From contig CAMWIS010000054.1 in assembly GCA_947174375.1 (NCBI GenBank), positions 1-9,614 of the forward strand: a DNA stretch of 9,614 nt. Reading direction: 5' to 3'. The DNA is from an uncultured Bacteroidales bacterium (lineage in GTDB: Bacteria > Bacteroidota > Bacteroidia > Bacteroidales > P3). The notes under the pieces are model-generated. The model saw only the letters and a list, made by a program, of their open reading frames with translations. It was not told where the DNA came from and searched no databases. The position numbers were made by a program, and so were the translations under genes. Positions 1-6,545 of the stretch are shown piece after piece (positions within the stretch are counted from its first letter, which is position 1; each line of letters begins with the position of its first letter).

Positions 1-92
1 CCCCCCCCCCCGCCCCCCTTTTTTTACACCCCATCGCCGGCAGGCGCTCATGCATCGGGGGGCGGTGGGCCGGATATTTGTTATAGAGACAG
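1..92. other. Probable sequencing-adapter read-through at contig end (not genomic)
   Basis: Read on the minus strand from base 92, the sequence starts CTGTCTCT. With a few mismatches it follows the Nextera transposon end CTGTCTCTTATACACATCT: 14 of 19 positions match over 92-74, and the first eight are identical. It then gives CCGGCCCACC (73-64), close to the CCGAGCCCAC that follows in the i7-side adapter. From base 92 to the next landmark is 67 bases, against 66 for transposon end + i7 side + 8-base index + P7 in standard libraries. The landmark is seven A (25-19) followed by a G run broken by one C (18-1), which is the usual tail of a read passing the end of its fragment on two-colour Illumina chemistry. 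The adapter sequence is from general knowledge; no alignment was run. BatD similarity is lost exactly here. Confidence 0.85.
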
Positions 93-658
93 GCCGTATA
101 GAGGCGGTAGGTCACGACGACTTCTTCGCCCACATACGGGTTGCTCTTGCTGACGAAACTCCGCAAAAAGACGTCGTCGTTGCCGATTTCGCCGCTGACG
201 GGCTGGGACGGCCGGCCGCCGGGGGCGTTGCGTGCGGCACGGGCCGGGTTGGCGGGCTGCGTGCGGGCCGGCAACACTTTCAGTACCACGGCTTCCGTCT
301 GATAGACCTGGCCTTTGACCTCGATGGTGGCCGGGGCAAAACGGAATTCGCCCGCCGATTCCGGGGCGCGGAGCCGATAGGCGTACGAGAGCGTGAAGCT
401 CTGTTGCATCGCTCCGTTGATATAGCTGATGTTGGTCGATTGCGACTGGGCGGGGCCGAACAAGACGTCGAAGCCCTTGAAGGCCGGCGCTTTGAAATTG
501 CGCGACCCTTGCGAATTGACGACAAACGTGATGTCGAACGCTTCGCCGGCATAGACTTCCCGCGGCGCCTGCACCTGGAACACGACGCCGTCTTGCGCCG
601 CGAGGGCAGCCGGCAGGAGGCACAACAAACAGAGTAAATTACAAACGAAACGTCTCAT
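93..658 (-). CDS. batD: BatD aerotolerance protein, N-terminal part (3' end cut off)
   Basis: Membrane-anchored BatD family protein of the Bacteroides aerotolerance locus, expected to sit mainly in the periplasm. About 188 codons are trustworthy. Residues 1-20 or 21 form a signal peptide (hydrophobic CNLLCLLCLLPAALA core, then AQDG). The next stretch is a beta-sandwich with family hallmarks: a VYAGEAFDITFVV strand (36-47), FKGFDVLFGP (60-69), the NISYINGAMQQSF turn (76-88), and the AGEFRFAPATIEVKG strand pair (102-116). A Pro/Ala/Arg-rich linker (130-155) leads to a second domain starting DDVFLRSFVSKSNPYVGEEVVVTYRLYT (161-188). Full-length family members are about 600 residues, so most of the gene is missing. 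The frame stays open through bases 1-92, but the residues there do not look like BatD and the DNA looks like adapter. The ATG lies two bases after the BatB-BatC stop, so translation is probably coupled. BatE would normally follow but is outside the window. Confidence 0.85.
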
Positions 659-660
659 GC

Positions 661-1470
661 TTACCAATCTTTTTCGGTATATTTCTTCCGGACGGGCATT
701 TCCTTTTTCTTGACTTTATCCAACGTCTTCTTTTCTTGGTTTTCCAAAGCCTGCAGGATTTTTTCGGCATCATTCTTCTTGCGGCGGTCTTCCTGCGATT
801 CCTGTCCCTGTTGTTGGTCGGGCCGGGGCTGTTGACCGTCCTGCTGGTCTTGGCCGTCCTGTTGGTTCTGCTGCCCCTGTTGTTGGTTCTGCTGGTCTTG
901 GTTGTCCTTGTCTTGATCCTGTTGCCCGTTCTGCTGATTCTGCTGGTTTTGCTGATCCTGTTTATCTTGCTTGTCTTGGTTCTGATTGCTTTGTTGCTGC
1001 TGTTGCTGTTGTTGGAGCAGTTTCTGCGCGTAGGCCAGGTTGTATTTCGTGTCGGCGTCGTCGGGGCGTTGGCGCAAGGCCTGTTTGTAGGCGTCCACGG
1101 CTTCGGCGTAAGCCTGCGTCTGCATATAGGCGTTGCCGAGGTTATGGGCGGCATGGGCGCGTTCTTTCTTGCTCAGGTACGGGCTCTGCAACACCTTGTT
1201 GTATTGCTCCGCGGCCTGCGGATAAAGCCCTTGCTTGTATTGGGCGTTGCCGAGGTTGTACAGCAGGCGGCTGTTCGTGGAGTCAAGCGTCAGCCCCTTG
1301 CGGTACAGTTCTTCGGCGGCCGGATGGTCTTCCAACTCGTAGAGGCGGTTGCCCTGATGCGTCAGCGGTATAAGGGTCTGGGCTTGCAGGCCGGGGGCGG
1401 AAAGGGCGGTCAGACCGAGGCACAGCAACGTCACGATAAGGGGCGCCGGCATCTTTTTCGCGTTTTTCAT
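661..1470 (-). other. batC: BatC module of the fused gene, with possible internal start at 1470
   Basis: This marks the part corresponding to a free-standing BatC (269 residues). The Met codon at 1470 begins a standard-looking signal peptide: MKNAKK, a hydrophobic core APLIVTLLCLGLTAL, then APGLQAQ. The mature part would start at about residue 376 of the fusion. A separate BatC could arise by internal initiation at 1470 or by signal peptidase cleavage of the fusion after residue 375. No Shine-Dalgarno sequence is visible upstream, which says little in Bacteroidota. Whether one or two polypeptides are made cannot be decided from sequence. Confidence 0.7.
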
Positions 1471-2505
1471 GCCGAAAATATGTTTGCGGTTCAAACGGCG
1501 GTGTTGCTTCGTAAAGATGAGGATGTCGAGCAGCAGACAGGCGAGGGCCACCCAAAGCGGCCATTGGTAGCGGCTCTCGTAGTCGGAAATATCGCGCTGT
1601 TCCAGCAGGGTTTTGTCCAAACGGTTGATTTCGTCAAACACCTTGCCGATGCCGGCCGACGTATTGTTGGCGCCCACGTAGCTGCCCTTGCCTTCGGCCG
1701 CGATCTGGCGCAACATCTCTTCGTTCAGCTTGGTGATGACCGTTTGGCCGCTGCGGTCTTTCTTATAATCCACGATACGGCCGTTGGCGTAGATGGGAAT
1801 CGGCCCGCCCTGCGGCAAGCCCATGCCGATGGTATGGACGGCGACGCCGGCTTTGGCCGCCCGTTGCGCCGCGCTCAGGGCCGCGGCCTCATGGTCTTCG
1901 CCGTCGCTGATGACGATGATGGCCTTGTTGTGGGCGTTGTCGCGCTCCTCTTTCTCAAAACTCTGCATACAGAGGTCGATGGCCGCCCCGATGGAGGTGC
2001 CTTGCGTGCTGATGTCGTCGGTGCTGATTTCGCTGATAAACAGTTTGGCCGCGCCGTAGTCGCTCGTCAGCGGCAGTTGCAGGAAGGCGTCGCCGGCAAA
2101 GACGACCAAGCCGATGCGGTCGTTGCCCAGGCGGTCGAGCAGACGGATGAGCGCCTGTTTGGCGCGCATGAGCCGCGAGGGTTGGATATCCTCGCTGTTC
2201 ATGCTGTTGGAAATATCCAAGGCCACCATCAGGTCAACGCCTTTGCGTTCCGCCTTTTTGACCGTCGTGCCCATCTGCGGGTTGGCGAGCGCCAGCACGA
2301 GGCAGATGCCGGCCAACAGCAGGAGCAGGTATTTAACGTATTGTTTGCCGACCGAATAGTCCGGCGACATCGCAAGCAACAGCCGCGGGTCACCCAAACG
2401 GGCAAAACGCTTGTATTTCCGCCGTATGACGAACACGACCGCCGCCAAAAGCGGCAGAAAGACCAAGAGGCCGTATAGCCATTGCGGGTTTTCGAATCTG
2501 AACAT
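661..2505 (-). CDS. batB/batC: BatB-BatC fusion: VWA membrane protein joined to TPR protein
   Basis: One 614-codon frame covers two proteins that are usually encoded separately. Residues 1-345 are BatB: hydrophobic segments at about 7-27 and 56-74, a von Willebrand A domain with MIDAS residues D97-I-S99-N-S101, T170 and D201 (ISDGED), and a third membrane segment at about 313-331. Residues 346-614 are BatC: a signal-peptide-like stretch (346-375, ending GLQAQ), three TPR-like units (about 381-408, 413-440, 449-483), a Gln/Asn/Asp-rich tract (496-573) and a basic tail ending TEKDW, typical of BatC. No stop separates them; the junction reads KHIFG-MKNAKK. I chose the start at 2505 because its ATG overlaps the batA stop (TAATG) and gives the normal BatB N-terminus; the frame extends 23 codons upstream, inside batA. 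Basic residues after segments 1 and 3 predict a periplasmic VWA domain. BatB is expected to work with BatA and MoxR; the biochemical role of Bat proteins is not settled. Confidence 0.92.
   Translation of the reverse strand: MFRFENPQWLYGLLVFLPLLAAVVFVIRRKYKRFARLGDPRLLLAMSPDYSVGKQYVKYLLLLLAGICLVLALANPQMGTTVKKAERKGVDLMVALDISNSMNSEDIQPSRLMRAKQALIRLLDRLGNDRIGLVVFAGDAFLQLPLTSDYGAAKLFISEISTDDISTQGTSIGAAIDLCMQSFEKEERDNAHNKAIIVISDGEDHEAAALSAAQRAAKAGVAVHTIGMGLPQGGPIPIYANGRIVDYKKDRSGQTVITKLNEEMLRQIAAEGKGSYVGANNTSAGIGKVFDEINRLDKTLLEQRDISDYESRYQWPLWVALACLLLDILIFTKQHRRLNRKHIFGMKNAKKMPAPLIVTLLCLGLTALSAPGLQAQTLIPLTHQGNRLYELEDHPAAEELYRKGLTLDSTNSRLLYNLGNAQYKQGLYPQAAEQYNKVLQSPYLSKKERAHAAHNLGNAYMQTQAYAEAVDAYKQALRQRPDDADTKYNLAYAQKLLQQQQQQQQSNQNQDKQDKQDQQNQQNQQNGQQDQDKDNQDQQNQQQGQQNQQDGQDQQDGQQPRPDQQQGQESQEDRRKKNDAEKILQALENQEKKTLDKVKKKEMPVRKKYTEKDW
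787..1020 (-). repeat. Gln/Asn/Asp-rich low-complexity tract in BatC
   Basis: Residues 496-573 of the BatB-BatC protein are almost all Q, N, D, K and G. They start with eight consecutive Gln (codons at 1014-991) and continue as irregular QQNQ, DKQDKQD and QQDGQ units. CAG and CAA codons are mixed, so this is degenerate coding repetition rather than a pure triplet array. It links the TPR part to the basic C-terminal tail and is probably disordered. Similar linkers are common in BatC proteins. Because it is repetitive, its length could vary between strains or be misassembled. Confidence 0.85.
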
Positions 2506-3503
2506 TAGGGTAGGGTTTTGAATACGGATAGCCGGCCTAAGAGTTCCAAAAGCAGCAGACCCAACGCGAGCCACAGCAGCGGCGCGTATTCGTCGGTGTG
2601 CGATTCGTAGGTCAGTACTTCTATCTTGCTCTTTTCCAGCTGGTCGATTTCTTTGAAAATGTTACGCAATTTGTTTTGGTTCGTGGCGCGGAAATAGTTG
2701 CCGCCCGTATTCTGCGCCATGGCCTGCAACAGCGCTTCGTCGATTTGCACCTCCACGTTCTGGTATTGGATGCCGAACGGGGTTTGGAACGGATAGGGGG
2801 CGTACCCTTGCGTGCCGACGCCGATAGTATATACGCGTATGCCGTACAACTTGGCCAAGTCGGCGGCCGTGAGCGGGTCGATGGCGCCGCGGTTGTTCAC
2901 GCCGTCGGTCAGCAGGATAATCGTCTTGCTTTTGGCCGTGCTGTTGCGGATGCGGTTGATGGCCACCGCCAGCCCGTCGCCGATGGCCGTGCCGTCTTCG
3001 ATGACGCCGCTTTTCAAGGCCTTGAGGCGGTGTTGCAGGATATGGTGGTCGATGGTCAGCGGGCATTGCGTGAACGCTTCGCCGCTGAACGCCACAAGCC
3101 CCATGCGGTCGTCGGGCCGCCCCGCGATAAAGTCGGAGGCCACTTTCTTGGCCGCTTCCAAGCGGTTGGGCGAGAAGTCCTCGGCCAGCATACTGCCGGA
3201 GATATCCATGGCCAGCATGATGTCGATGCCCTCGATGTGGCGGCTGTTGTTTTTCAGGTGGCTCTGCGGCCGCGCCAGCGCGACAATCAGCAGCATGAGG
3301 CAGAGCGTGCGCAATACGTAAAGCAGCGGATAGCAGCGTTGCCGCCCCGTCTTTTTAAGCCGGCCCGCAAAACCGGTGTCGGAGAAGTGCAGACGCGGGT
3401 ACGTCTTTTTCTCTTGCGCGATGTACCAGTAGATAAGGAACGGAATGATACACAGCAGCCAGAGATAGTGCGGGTTGGCGAAAGTCAGATCATTCAGGTT
3501 CAT
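2505..3503 (-). CDS. batA: BatA aerotolerance protein (VWA domain, inner membrane)
   Basis: BatA of the Bacteroides aerotolerance operon, 332 residues, the usual family length. Hydrophobic segments lie at about 12-28 and 58-77, followed by ARPQ (77-80), a von Willebrand A domain and a last membrane segment at about 308-326. The metal-ion-dependent adhesion site is complete: D100-I-S102-G-S104, T172 (EDGTAIGDG) and D200 (LLTDGVNNRG). Basic residues between the first two segments place the VWA domain in the periplasm by the positive-inside rule. The start at 3503 gives the family-typical N-terminus (NPHYLWLL); a Met nine codons upstream (3530) is possible but lies deeper in the preceding gene. 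As chosen, the gene overlaps its upstream neighbour by 14 bases, and its TAA shares one base with the batB ATG, so translation is probably coupled on both sides. BatA and BatB are paralogues and are expected to interact. Confidence 0.93.
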   Translation of the reverse strand: MNLNDLTFANPHYLWLLCIIPFLIYWYIAQEKKTYPRLHFSDTGFAGRLKKTGRQRCYPLLYVLRTLCLMLLIVALARPQSHLKNNSRHIEGIDIMLAMDISGSMLAEDFSPNRLEAAKKVASDFIAGRPDDRMGLVAFSGEAFTQCPLTIDHHILQHRLKALKSGVIEDGTAIGDGLAVAINRIRNSTAKSKTIILLTDGVNNRGAIDPLTAADLAKLYGIRVYTIGVGTQGYAPYPFQTPFGIQYQNVEVQIDEALLQAMAQNTGGNYFRATNQNKLRNIFKEIDQLEKSKIEVLTYESHTDEYAPLLWLALGLLLLELLGRLSVFKTLP

Positions 3504-4473
3504 GGGTGCTTGTTTTATGCTGTGCCACAAATTGCCATACGGTGCGGAAACAATCCTCGTGCTCCGACGGCTGCGGTTCGCTCTTGGCGAACTTGACCAA
3601 GTCGGCGGTGCGGAATACGGTTTCCAAACGGCGGATGTCGTCCTTGCGGTCGGGATATTGCTGCCGCAGGTTTTCGATACATTCGTCCGACGTCATCTCG
3701 ATGGCGGCGATATGGTATTCGCCGGCCAGGAACACGCGCAGGATTTCGGTCAGTTCCGTATAATATTCCTTGACGCGGTTGTGCTGCCAAAGTTGTTTTT
3801 CCTTCAACGCCTTGAGGTTGGCCAGCGCGAGGTCCACGGGCGGAATCACGGGTTTGGGCGCCGAGAAGACCGGCAGGTTGCGGCGTTTGCGCCGCCAGTA
3901 ATACCAGCCGAAGACGGCGGCGATTAACGCGAGCAGGAGGGCGCTTATCCAAACGTAATGGCGGCGGATATAGTCGGCCATGCGTTCCCAAACCGAAACC
4001 TGATGTATCGGTTTGATGTCGCGGATGTCCTGTTCAAAATCCACGTCGGGTTCGTAAATGTTGACCCAAAGCGTGTCGGTGTCGTAAATCAGAATCTGTC
4101 CGTCCTCTAACACGCGGAACGACACCGGCGGAATGGCGTAGGTGCCGGCCGTGTAAATGGCGAACGGATAGCTGGCGCGCAGACGGAACAGGCCCGTCGT
4201 CTTGTCGTAGGCGGTGTCGTAAGTGGGCGTGGTGGAGAAAAACTCCAAGCCGGGGTAAGCCTGCGGATCCAAAATCGGAAACAGCACATGGCGCGGGTCG
4301 GTGCCTTCGTATTGCAGTTTGAGCGAGAGGCTGTCGCCTATCCAGGCCGCGCTGTCGCAGAATACGCGCAGGGAAGGGGCGGCGTTGGCCCGTCCCAAAC
4401 CGATACAGGCGGCGGCTATCAACCACAGTCCCGCATGGGATATACGACGTTTGAAAAACGAAACGGCCGTCAT
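3490..4473 (-). CDS. Bat-locus membrane protein: BatD-like ectodomain plus DUF4381-like cytosolic part
   Basis: A 327-residue protein that commonly lies between the DUF58 gene and batA in Bacteroidota; its biochemical function is unknown. Residues 1-32 form a signal peptide (LWLIAAACIGLG core, RANAA cleavage region). Residues 33-145 look like an exported beta-sandwich: WIGDSLSLKLQYEG (44-57), a DTAYDKTTGLFRLRASYPF strand pair (86-104) and AGTYAIPPVSFRV (109-121), which resembles the strands of BatD domains. One membrane segment lies at about 173-193, followed by WRRKRRN, so the C-terminus should be cytosolic. Residues 213-320 are helical (ALANLKALKEKQLW, KEYYTELTEILRVFLAGEY, DLVKFAKSEP) and recall DUF4381 proteins. 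Its position suggests it could connect cytosolic MoxR/DUF58 to the periplasmic VWA proteins; that is inference. It starts 14 bases after the DUF58 stop and overlaps batA by 14 bases. Confidence 0.85.
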   Translation of the reverse strand: MTAVSFFKRRISHAGLWLIAAACIGLGRANAAPSLRVFCDSAAWIGDSLSLKLQYEGTDPRHVLFPILDPQAYPGLEFFSTTPTYDTAYDKTTGLFRLRASYPFAIYTAGTYAIPPVSFRVLEDGQILIYDTDTLWVNIYEPDVDFEQDIRDIKPIHQVSVWERMADYIRRHYVWISALLLALIAAVFGWYYWRRKRRNLPVFSAPKPVIPPVDLALANLKALKEKQLWQHNRVKEYYTELTEILRVFLAGEYHIAAIEMTSDECIENLRQQYPDRKDDIRRLETVFRTADLVKFAKSEPQPSEHEDCFRTVWQFVAQHKTSTHEPE

Positions 4474-4487
4474 GGTATCAAGGGCTT

Positions 4488-5354
4488 TTAAATTCGGTTA
4501 AACATGGTTATCAGCGGTTTGACATAGTCTTCGCCCGTGGCGATATCCGCATGGCGGATGCCGTATTTGACGAGCAGACCGTGTGTCCGCTTGGTTTGCG
4601 CCTGCCGGTAGGCCGCATAGGCCTGGCGGTTGGCGGCGGAATGCGTGTCAATCATCATGGATTGGCCGCTTTCGTTGTCCGTTACGCGGAGCAAGCCCAC
4701 GTCGGGCAGTTCGGTTTCCAGCGGGTCGTACAGCCGGATGGCCGACAGGTCGTGCCCTTTGGAAACGATTTTGAGCGCGTCTTCGTAGGGGTGCTTGTCC
4801 ATGAAGTCAGACAGCAGGAACACCGTGCATTTGCGTTTATGGACGTTGCGGAAGTAGCGCAACGCCTCGCCAATGTTCGTGCCCTTGTGCTGCGGCTTGA
4901 ATTCCAGTAGTTCCCGTATGATGCGCAGGATGTGCTGCCGGCCCTTTTGCGGCGGGATGTATTTCTCCACCTCCGAGCTGAAAAACAGCAAGCCCACCTT
5001 GTCGTTGTTGGAAATGGCCGAAAACGCGAGGATGGCCGCGATTTCCGTCATGGCGAGGCGTTTGCTCTGTTCGCGCGTGCCGAATTCGTTCGAGGCGCTC
5101 ACGTCGATGAGCAACATCACGGTCAGCTCCCGTTCTTCTTCAAACACCTTGACATACGGTTTGTTGAAACGCGCCGTTACGTTCCAGTCTATGAAACGGA
5201 CGTCGTCGCCGAAGCCGTATTCGCGCACCTCGCTGAACGCCATGCCGCGCCCCTTGAACGTGCTGTGGTATTGTCCGGAGAAAATCTGATTCGAAAGATC
5301 CTTGGTCTTGATTTCGATTTTCCGGACTTTCTTCAATAAATCGGACGTTTCCAT
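4488..5354 (-). CDS. DUF58 family protein (VWA-like fold, MoxR partner)
   Basis: A 288-residue cytosolic DUF58 protein with no signal peptide or membrane segment. The family signature spans residues 42-57: E42-V-R44-E-Y46-x-x-G49-D50-x-x-R53-x-I55-D56-W57. The VWA-like core follows, with an intact metal-site pattern: D84-V-S86-A-S88 (LLIDVSAS), T159 (KGTNIGEA) and D183 (LLSDF). Length is normal for the compact Bacteroidota form. Genes of this family almost always follow moxR, and the product is thought to work with that ATPase, probably on protein or complex maturation; the substrate is not known. The ATG is five bases after the moxR stop, and the next gene follows after 14 bases, so all are probably on one transcript. 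Confidence 0.93.
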   Translation of the reverse strand: METSDLLKKVRKIEIKTKDLSNQIFSGQYHSTFKGRGMAFSEVREYGFGDDVRFIDWNVTARFNKPYVKVFEEERELTVMLLIDVSASNEFGTREQSKRLAMTEIAAILAFSAISNNDKVGLLFFSSEVEKYIPPQKGRQHILRIIRELLEFKPQHKGTNIGEALRYFRNVHKRKCTVFLLSDFMDKHPYEDALKIVSKGHDLSAIRLYDPLETELPDVGLLRVTDNESGQSMMIDTHSAANRQAYAAYRQAQTKRTHGLLVKYGIRHADIATGEDYVKPLITMFNRI

Positions 5355-5359
5355 AAGGC

Positions 5360-6355
5360 TTAGGGCACTTCTACCGTATTGAGGATTTCGTTCAGGATAT
5401 CCTCCGAGTGGATGTTCTCGGCTTCCGCTTCATAGGTCAGGCCGATGCGGTGGCGCATGACGTCGAAGCAGACGGCGCGGATATCTTCCGGAATGACGTA
5501 GCCGCGGTGTTTGAGGAAAGCGTAGGCTTTGCCGGCCAAGGCCAGGTTGATGCTGGCACGCGGGGAAGCCCCGTAAGCGATCAGCGGCGCGAATTTCTCC
5601 AGGTGGTAGCGGTCGGGATAACGCGTGGCGAACACGATATCCGTGATGTAGTTCTCGATTTTCTCGTCGGCATACACCTCTTTCGTCAGCGCGCGGGCCT
5701 TCCGGATGGTCTCTACCGAAACCACCGGGTTGATTTGCGGCTTCTCCTGGCCGATGTTCTGCCGGATGATTTGCTTTTCGTCCTCCTTGGTCGGGTAGCC
5801 GATGACGACCTTGAGCATGAAACGGTCCACCTGCGCTTCGGGCAACGGATACGTGCCTTCCTGTTCGATGGGGTTCTGCGTGGCCAGTACGAGGAACGGA
5901 TCGTCCAGCGGGAACGTCTCCTCGCCGATGGTCACCTGGCGTTCCTGCATGGCTTCCAACAGCGCGCTCTGCACCTTGGCCGGTGCACGGTTGATTTCAT
6001 CGGCCAATACGAAGTTGGCGAAAACGGGGCCCTTCCGGCTGACGAAACGCTCGTCCTTCTGGCTGTAAATCTGCGTGCCGATGACGTCGGCCGGCAACAG
6101 GTCGGGCGTAAACTGGATGCGGCTGAAGTTGGCGTCGATGGCTTGCGCCAGCGTTTTGATGGCCAACGTCTTCGCCAAGCCCGGCACGCCTTCGAGCAGG
6201 ATGTGGCCGTTGGCCAGCAACCCGATCAGCAGGCGTTCCACCATGGCTTTCTGCCCCACGATGTTCTTGTTCATTTCCAATGTGAGCAAATCCAAAAAGG
6301 CGCTTCCTTTCTCGATTTTCTCGTTGAGTTCTTTGATGTCTATAGGCTCTGCCAT
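5360..6355 (-). CDS. moxR: MoxR family AAA+ ATPase
   Basis: First gene of the Bat operon, 331 residues, the usual MoxR length. Visible AAA+ motifs: Walker A G56-VPGLA-K62-T63, Walker B VLAD119-E120 followed by INRAP, sensor 1 ATQN161, the DRF motif at 177-179 and sensor 2 GASPR266. MoxR proteins are cytosolic ATP-driven chaperones that help mature or load metal cofactors into VWA-containing partners; several candidate partners lie directly downstream. The ATG at 6355 starts MAEPIDIKELNEKI, a normal N-terminus, and the frame has no plausible longer form inside the AT-rich leader. The leader holds a promoter-like TATATTTG and a small hairpin. No oddities in the coding sequence. Confidence 0.96.
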   Translation of the reverse strand: MAEPIDIKELNEKIEKGSAFLDLLTLEMNKNIVGQKAMVERLLIGLLANGHILLEGVPGLAKTLAIKTLAQAIDANFSRIQFTPDLLPADVIGTQIYSQKDERFVSRKGPVFANFVLADEINRAPAKVQSALLEAMQERQVTIGEETFPLDDPFLVLATQNPIEQEGTYPLPEAQVDRFMLKVVIGYPTKEDEKQIIRQNIGQEKPQINPVVSVETIRKARALTKEVYADEKIENYITDIVFATRYPDRYHLEKFAPLIAYGASPRASINLALAGKAYAFLKHRGYVIPEDIRAVCFDVMRHRIGLTYEAEAENIHSEDILNEILNTVEVP

Positions 6356-6369
6356 AAATGTAGGATTTT

Positions 6370-6387
6370 AGTCGGGGTGAACCGACT
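6370..6387 (-). promoter_or_regulatory. Hairpin in the moxR leader
   Basis: AGTCGG (6370-6375) and CCGACT (6382-6387) are perfect reverse complements separated by six bases. On the moxR transcript the loop reads UUCACC. It lies between the promoter-like element and the moxR ATG, 15 bases from the start codon. No U-run follows on the minus strand, so it does not look like an intrinsic terminator in that direction. It could affect leader stability or ribosome access, or be a protein-binding dyad. Function is inference. Confidence 0.5.
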
Positions 6388-6400
6388 GTTTTACGGAATG

Positions 6401-6408
6401 CAAATATA
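6401..6408 (-). promoter_or_regulatory. Promoter -7 element for the moxR-bat operon
   Basis: On the minus strand this reads TATATTTG, a perfect match to the Bacteroidota -7 consensus TAnnTTTG. Transcription would begin a few bases downstream, near 6395, giving a leader of about 40 bases that contains the hairpin. I see no TTTG-like -33 box at the usual spacing, so the assignment rests on the -7 element and its position upstream of the first gene. Confidence 0.55.
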
Positions 6409-6506
6409 AAGAAAAGCCCGCTCGCGACCGCATCGGAAATGTTAAAAAATGTTAATAAAAACAAGCGAGTCAAATACTTGGTTATTTAACAAAAAACTGT
6501 TGAAAA

Positions 6507-6539
6507 CCGCCGTTTCCGATGATGGAAAAATGCGGGCGG
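6507..6539. promoter_or_regulatory. Imperfect dyad upstream of the ruvX promoter element
   Basis: Two nested arm pairs are visible: CCGCC (6507-6511) with GGCGG (6535-6539), and TTTCC (6513-6517) with GGAAA (6524-6528) around a six-base centre, GATGAT. The spacing between the arm pairs is unequal (1 versus 6 bases). The dyad covers the place where a -33 box for ruvX would be expected, so it could be an operator or activator site; it could also be chance. Confidence 0.3.
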
Positions 6540-6545
6540 AATGTT

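Noticed and set aside
1..25. Terminal C/T homopolymers considered as a telomere, origin or promoter tract
   Set aside because: On the minus strand they are poly-A then poly-G directly after adapter-like sequence, best explained as sequencing read-through.
20..92. Apparent unusual BatD continuation after LYT (Cys/Pro/Arg-rich, no stop)
   Set aside because: The residues do not match the expected second BatD domain, and the DNA matches a damaged adapter.
991..1014. Poly-Gln codons as a microsatellite or CRISPR-like repeat
   Set aside because: CAG and CAA are mixed and the tract grades into irregular Q/N/D units with no spacers, so it is ordinary low-complexity coding sequence.
736..2478. 580-codon open frame on the plus strand opposite BatB-BatC
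   Set aside because: It is the antisense shadow of a GC-rich gene. Its Leu/Val-rich start is just the complement of Gln codons (CAG/CAA give CTG/TTG), and it has no recognisable domain, while the minus strand encodes clear VWA and TPR motifs.
2506..2574. 23-codon N-terminal extension of the BatB frame
   Set aside because: It lies entirely inside the batA 3' end. The ATG at 2505, overlapping the batA stop, gives the normal BatB N-terminus.
6370..6395. Hairpin followed by TGTTTTA on the plus strand as an intrinsic terminator
   Set aside because: No plus-strand gene ends upstream of it, the stem is short and the T run is only four bases.
5408..6409. 333-codon plus-strand frame opposite moxR, and similar long frames opposite batA and DUF58
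   Set aside because: All mirror well-conserved genes on the minus strand and none shows domain motifs or its own start context.
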